6,877 nt of DNA from CAMCYM01 sp964405405 (GTDB taxonomy: Bacteria > Bacteroidota > Bacteroidia > Flavobacteriales_D > Sanyastnellaceae): positions 1 to 6,877 of the forward strand of contig CAYONT010000083.1 in assembly GCA_964405405.1 (NCBI GenBank), in the 5' to 3' direction. The notes below the pieces were generated by a model, which searched no databases, was not told the DNA's origin, and worked only from the letters and a program-made list of their open reading frames with translations. Made by a program: the position numbers and the translations under genes. How positions within the stretch are numbered: position 1 is the first letter of the stretch; the number at the start of each line of letters is the position of its first letter. Below, one piece after another: positions 4,190-6,877 of this stretch.

Positions 4190-6141
4190 ATGAATTCTGG
4201 GCAGGGCCGCGGCTGCGGTCGGTGATGCTGGCGTTGCTGGCGCTGGCGAACTTGCATGTTGTAGGCCAAACCCCGCAAAGCATTTCGTACCAATCCGTTA
4301 TCCGTCATCCCAACGGGCTCCCAGTCGTGGGGGCTCCGGTCGGGCTCCGGGTGCGTTTGCTGCAGGGCTCCCCGCAGGGCACGGTGGTTTATGAGGAGGT
4401 GTTCTCGGCGGTGACGAGCAATGTGGGGTTGGTGAATTTGGCCATCGGAGCGGGCGAGGCGACGTTGGGCAGTTTCGCGGAAATCCCCTGGGCTTCGGGT
4501 ATGATTTTCATGGAGTTGGGTGTGGACGATGACGGGGGCACGAACTTCGTCGTGGCGGGCACGCAGCAGCTCCTCAGCGTCCCTTACGCCCTGTACGCCG
4601 ACCACGCTGGCTCTTCCGCCACCCCCGGCCCCGCCGGCCCTCAGGGCGAAGCGGGTCCCCCCGGTCCCGCCGGCCCTCCCGGCGAAGCTGGCCCCGCCGG
4701 TCCCCCTGGTCCCGCCGGCCTCCCTGGCGAACCCGGCCCAGCCGGCCCCTCCGGCCCCTCCGGCCCCGCGGGCCTCCCTGGCGAACCCGGCCCAGCCGGC
4801 CCCTCCGGCCCCGCCGGTCCCTCCGGCCCCTCCGGCCCTGCCGGTCCCTCCGGCCCCCAGGGCCTCCCTGGCGAACCCGGTCCCGCCGGTCCTGCCGGCC
4901 CCCAGGGTCTCCCCGGCGAACCTGGCCCCGCCGGTCCCCAGGGCCTCCCCGGCGAACCCGGTCCCGCCGGCCCCGTCGGGTCTCCGGGTGAAACGGGCCC
5001 TGCTGGTCCCGCCGGTCCCCAGGGCCCTGCTGGTCCCGCCGGTCCTGCTGGTGCTGTAGGTCCCGCTGGACCGGCTGGTCCCGCTGGTGCTGTTGGTCCC
5101 ATTGGTCCCGTTGGTGCTGCCGGTCCAGAGGGACAGCAAGGAGAATCGGGCCTCAGTGCATACGGAGTTTGGTTGTCTTTGGGGTACGAAGGGACGGAGG
5201 AAGACTTTTTTGGATGGATGGCCTCGCAGGTATTGGAAGATTTGTCTTTCATTACCCCACTGGAGGATTGCGGCTTGTGTGATTTGGCGTGGGGTGAATT
5301 GCCTGTTGGTACCTTGCCTGTTTGGAGTGGTACAGGATGGGTCGCATTGCTTCCGGGTTGCACAAATCCAAGCGCTGACAACTATGATGCATCCAAGCTT
5401 GTGGACGATGGCTCCTGCTTCTTCCTCGGTTGTACGGATGCAACGGCGGAAAACTATGATGAAACGGCGACAGTAGACGATGGCTCCTGCACCTACGGCC
5501 CCGCCCAATGCGGCGGCGCCTCGACGGTAACATTTGATGGTCACACTTATAGCCTCGTAGGCATCGGCAACCAGTGCTGGTTCCAGGAGAACCTCCGCAG
5601 CGACAACTACCGCAACGGGGACCCGATACCGGGCGGGCTGAGCGATGCGGAATGGACTTCTACGACGGCGGGTGCGCAGGCGGTTTACAACAACAGCGAT
5701 GCGAACTTGGCTACCTACGGCCGCCTTTACAACTGGTACGCGGTGAACGATTCTCGGGGTTTGTGCCCCGCTGGATGGCATGTACCCACCGATGGGGAGT
5801 GGATGACCTTGGAAATGGCCTTGGGGATGACCTCTTCCCAGGCGAATTCAACAGGGTGGCGAGGAACAGACCAAGGCACCCAAATGAAGTCATCCCCTTC
5901 CGATACACCAGCTTGGAACGGCACCAACAGCAGCGGGTTTTCCGCGTTGCCCGGTGGCTACCGAGGCTACAGCAGTGGCTACTTCCTCAATGAAGGCTAC
6001 AACGGCTATTGGTGGTCTTCTTCAGCCAGTGCAGCAGACGACGCCTGGGACCGCGACCTCGCCTCCGGCGATGCCAGTGTCGGTCGGAACGACGGCTACC
6101 GACGGTACGGCTTCTCCGTCCGTTGTGTTCGGGATGAATGA
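4186..6141 (+). CDS. Collagen-like repeat protein with C-terminal FISUMP domain
   Basis: The product has 651 residues. The frame is open further upstream, but the ATG at 4186 is chosen because it overlaps the preceding stop (ATGA) and opens a signal peptide (hydrophobic core VMLALLALANLHVV, cleavage near residue 27); ATG 4225 is an alternative. Residues about 30-140 match an N-terminal domain common in Bacteroidota exported proteins (ISYQSVIRHPNGLPV, VNLAIGAGEATLGSF, LLSVPYALYADHA). Residues 148-321 are 58 unbroken Gly-X-Y triplets. Residues 324-345 (SAYGVWLSLGYEGTEEDF) match a motif that often follows Gly-X-Y stretches in phage-tail and surface fibres. Two Cys/Asp repeats occupy 391-435. Residues about 446-651 are a FISUMP domain: GIGNQCWFQENLR, YGRLYNWYAV, LCPAGWHVPTDGEW, SGFSALPGGYRG, WWSSS and GFSVRCVRDE. 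No T9SS sorting domain or lipobox is seen, so its final location is uncertain. A rod with a binding head is a reasonable inference; the ligand is unknown. Confidence 0.93.
   Translation: MNEFWAGPRLRSVMLALLALANLHVVGQTPQSISYQSVIRHPNGLPVVGAPVGLRVRLLQGSPQGTVVYEEVFSAVTSNVGLVNLAIGAGEATLGSFAEIPWASGMIFMELGVDDDGGTNFVVAGTQQLLSVPYALYADHAGSSATPGPAGPQGEAGPPGPAGPPGEAGPAGPPGPAGLPGEPGPAGPSGPSGPAGLPGEPGPAGPSGPAGPSGPSGPAGPSGPQGLPGEPGPAGPAGPQGLPGEPGPAGPQGLPGEPGPAGPVGSPGETGPAGPAGPQGPAGPAGPAGAVGPAGPAGPAGAVGPIGPVGAAGPEGQQGESGLSAYGVWLSLGYEGTEEDFFGWMASQVLEDLSFITPLEDCGLCDLAWGELPVGTLPVWSGTGWVALLPGCTNPSADNYDASKLVDDGSCFFLGCTDATAENYDETATVDDGSCTYGPAQCGGASTVTFDGHTYSLVGIGNQCWFQENLRSDNYRNGDPIPGGLSDAEWTSTTAGAQAVYNNSDANLATYGRLYNWYAVNDSRGLCPAGWHVPTDGEWMTLEMALGMTSSQANSTGWRGTDQGTQMKSSPSDTPAWNGTNSSGFSALPGGYRGYSSGYFLNEGYNGYWWSSSASAADDAWDRDLASGDASVGRNDGYRRYGFSVRCVRDE
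4627..5148 (+). repeat. Collagen-like Gly-X-Y repeat tract, 58 triplets
   Basis: Fifty-eight consecutive Gly-X-Y triplets run without interruption, mostly GPA, GPS, GPQ, GLP and GEP. The nine-residue unit GLPGEPGPA occurs five times, starting at nucleotides 4717, 4771, 4861, 4906 and 4942. The first two thirds are written almost entirely with GGC, CCC, GCC and CTC codons; from about 5030 glycine becomes mostly GGT and alanine often GCT. Such tracts form triple helices in characterised bacterial collagens. Bacteria usually lack prolyl hydroxylation, and charged residues here are only Glu, so helix stability would depend on proline content. Confidence 0.95.
4657..4680 (-). other. Candidate G-quadruplex motif on the template strand of the collagen tract
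   Basis: On the minus strand the tracts read GGG (4680-4678), GGG (4676-4674), GGG (4668-4666) and a run of six G (4662-4657), with loops of 1, 5 and 3 nt. It follows directly from proline-rich coding and is one of several G-run clusters in the tract. Confidence 0.35.
5356..5490 (+). repeat. Two tandem Cys/Asp repeats (GCT...NYD...DDGSC)
   Basis: Residues 391-411 and 415-435 of the collagen/FISUMP protein are two copies of GCT(N/D)xxAxNYDxxxxxDDGSC. Each has two cysteines 19 residues apart (392/411 and 416/435). The copies share an exact 15-nt stretch, gacgatggctcctgc. Similar units are widespread in secreted Bacteroidota proteins. The acidic and asparagine residues suggest calcium binding and the cysteine pairs suggest disulfides; both are inference. 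They sit between the rod and the FISUMP head. Confidence 0.8.
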
Positions 6142-6152
6142 GGAGGATTGTG

Positions 6153-6184
6153 GACCATTTGACCATTTGACTATTTGACTATTT
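6153..6184. repeat. Four tandem 8-bp units (GACYATTT)
   Basis: The units are GACCATTT, GACCATTT, GACTATTT and GACTATTT, head to tail, starting 12 nt after the stop of the FISUMP gene. The change C to T at the fourth base splits the array into two identical pairs, which suggests duplication of a diverged unit. It is A/T-richer than everything around it. Function unknown; it may be a slippage-prone minisatellite. Confidence 0.9.
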
Positions 6185-6205
6185 ATCAGGCCGTTAGGTC
6201 TGAGG

Positions 6206-6236
6206 GGCCCGAGCGAAGCGAGGGCCGCGGTTTTTT
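6206..6236 (+). terminator. Probable rho-independent terminator of the operon
   Basis: A hairpin at 6206-6226 has an outer stem GGCCC/GGGCC, a symmetric GA/GA step (possible sheared tandem G-A pairs), an inner GC/GC stem and a GAA loop. It is followed by GCGG and six T (6231-6236). Its position 65 nt after the last stop of the operon and before a convergent gene fits termination. The four bases between stem and T-run and the short uninterrupted outer stem lower confidence. Confidence 0.5.
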
Positions 6237-6244
6237 CCCATCTC

Positions 6245-6344
6245 GCGCGGCGCAGCCGTGCATGTCCCCGCGATGCAACCGCGGCATCTCCTGTCTCTTG
6301 TCTCAGGCCGCGCAGCGGCGGTGTTTCTCCGCGGCGCAGCCGCG
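6245..6344. repeat. Cluster of three GC-rich hairpins with GCA loops
   Basis: Three short inverted repeats share a GCA loop: 6245-6261 (GCGCGGC/GCCGTGC, one G-T wobble), 6307-6319 (GCCGC/GCGGC) and 6330-6344 (CGCGGC/GCCGCG, perfect). The first and third share the exact 13-mer cgcggcgcagccg. Between the first two is another inverted repeat, GATGC/GCATC, at 6272-6288. They lie between convergent genes and end just before the stop of the minus-strand gene, so they may act in its termination or transcript stability, or be copies of a dispersed palindromic element. Confidence 0.7.
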
Positions 6345-6348
6345 CGAC

Positions 6349-6877
6349 TCACAACCAGTCCGAAACCCGGTGCAACTGGCCTCGGCGGTCGTCCCCGCCG
6401 CTGAGGAGTTCCCAGTCTTCGTCCGGCAAGGGGCGCGCGGCGAGGGCATTCACGGACCGGGTGTGGCCGGTGGCGATGCGCTCGATGCGGGCGAGGGGCG
6501 CCAGGGTTTCGGGGTGCCACGCCTTCAACGTCTTGTCCCGGCTGGCGGTCCAGAGGGCCTGGGGCGTGGCGACGAGTCGGTAGACCGTGCCCTGGTGGGC
6601 CGGGAAGGACCAGATTTCCTGCAACCCGGTTTCCTGGGGGGTGTGGGTATGCCAAACGCGCAAATGGCCGTCCCGACCTCCCAGCAGCCAGGCCCCTTTG
6701 TGGGCGAGCCAGTGGGCACAGTAGGCCCCCCCGGCCCCCTCCCAGTGGAGCCACCGAGCGGTCGCGACATGCCACTCGCCCCAGCCGGATTCGGCGGTCC
6801 CGATGAGGAGGGATTCCGGACCGGGGGAGAGGCAGCGGACCTTGCCTCCGGAGGGGAGTGGGATGTCGCGGAGGAGG
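6349..6877 (-). CDS. C-terminal part of a WD40-repeat protein (5' partial)
   Basis: The minus-strand frame is open from the window edge to a TGA at 6351-6349, giving 175 visible residues; there is no reason to start at the internal TTG at 6663, since coding character continues upstream of it. Three WD40-type units are visible: one ending GAWLLGGRDGHLRVWHT, one HQGTVYRLVATPQALWTASRD followed by KTLKAWHPETL, and a last one beginning HTRSVNALAA and ending LLSGGDDRRGQLHRVSDWL. Before these are further tryptophan-rich strands (GWGEWHVATARWLHWEG) that probably belong to an earlier blade. WD40 propellers are protein-interaction scaffolds; the partner is unknown. No signal peptide can be judged because the N-terminus is missing. 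It converges on the surface-protein operon, so it is not part of it. Confidence 0.85.
   Translation of the reverse strand, partial: LLRDIPLPSGGKVRCLSPGPESLLIGTAESGWGEWHVATARWLHWEGAGGAYCAHWLAHKGAWLLGGRDGHLRVWHTHTPQETGLQEIWSFPAHQGTVYRLVATPQALWTASRDKTLKAWHPETLAPLARIERIATGHTRSVNALAARPLPDEDWELLSGGDDRRGQLHRVSDWL

Noticed and set aside
4132..5781. 549-codon minus-strand frame opposite the collagen tract
   Set aside because: Low-complexity product created by the reverse complement of Gly-X-Y codons, overlapping two solid plus-strand genes.
6245..6344. CRISPR array
   Set aside because: The repeats are short palindromes without regular spacing or unique spacers.
5521..6348. A complete diversity-generating retroelement
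   Set aside because: Only a candidate variable-type domain is present; no reverse transcriptase, template repeat or accessory gene is in the window.
6194..6775. 193-codon minus-strand frame overlapping the WD40 gene
   Set aside because: Shadow of the WD40 frame and of the hairpin-rich intergenic DNA; Arg/Pro-rich with no domain.

Overview
The window reads as Bacteroidota DNA from a G+C-rich lineage, probably an environmental member of the Flavobacteriales or a close relative; the exact taxon cannot be fixed from sequence alone. The evidence is a protein ending in a type IX secretion system (T9SS) type B C-terminal domain and carrying SprB-type repeats, a neighbour with a T9SS type A sorting domain, a FISUMP (Fibrobacter succinogenes major paralogous) domain protein, and start codons without clear Shine-Dalgarno sequences.

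Positions 1-6141 are one tightly packed plus-strand operon. It holds the tail of an unidentified upstream gene (to 71), a possible 37-residue micro-ORF (68-181), a small exported protein with a possible degenerate heavy-metal-associated (HMA) fold (178-543), a 1028-residue T9SS type B surface protein with a predicted seven-bladed propeller, SprB repeats and PKD-like domains (540-3626), a small T9SS type A protein (3623-4189), and a collagen-like/FISUMP protein (4186-6141). Every junction is a 4-nt ATGA overlap, which points to translational coupling and to one fixed production programme for several envelope proteins.

After the operon, a 207-base intergenic stretch (6142-6348) holds four tandem 8-bp units, a hairpin followed by six T (probable terminator), and three GC-rich hairpins with GCA loops. 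On the minus strand, 6877-6349 is the C-terminal end of a WD40-repeat protein that converges on the operon; its start lies outside the window.

My reading, which is inference, is that the operon builds cell-surface adhesive or matrix material. Two products carry T9SS export/attachment signals. The third is a collagen-like rod tipped by a FISUMP domain and has no T9SS signal. The small first protein could be a periplasmic accessory. No reverse transcriptase, CRISPR, transposase, tRNA or rRNA is seen.
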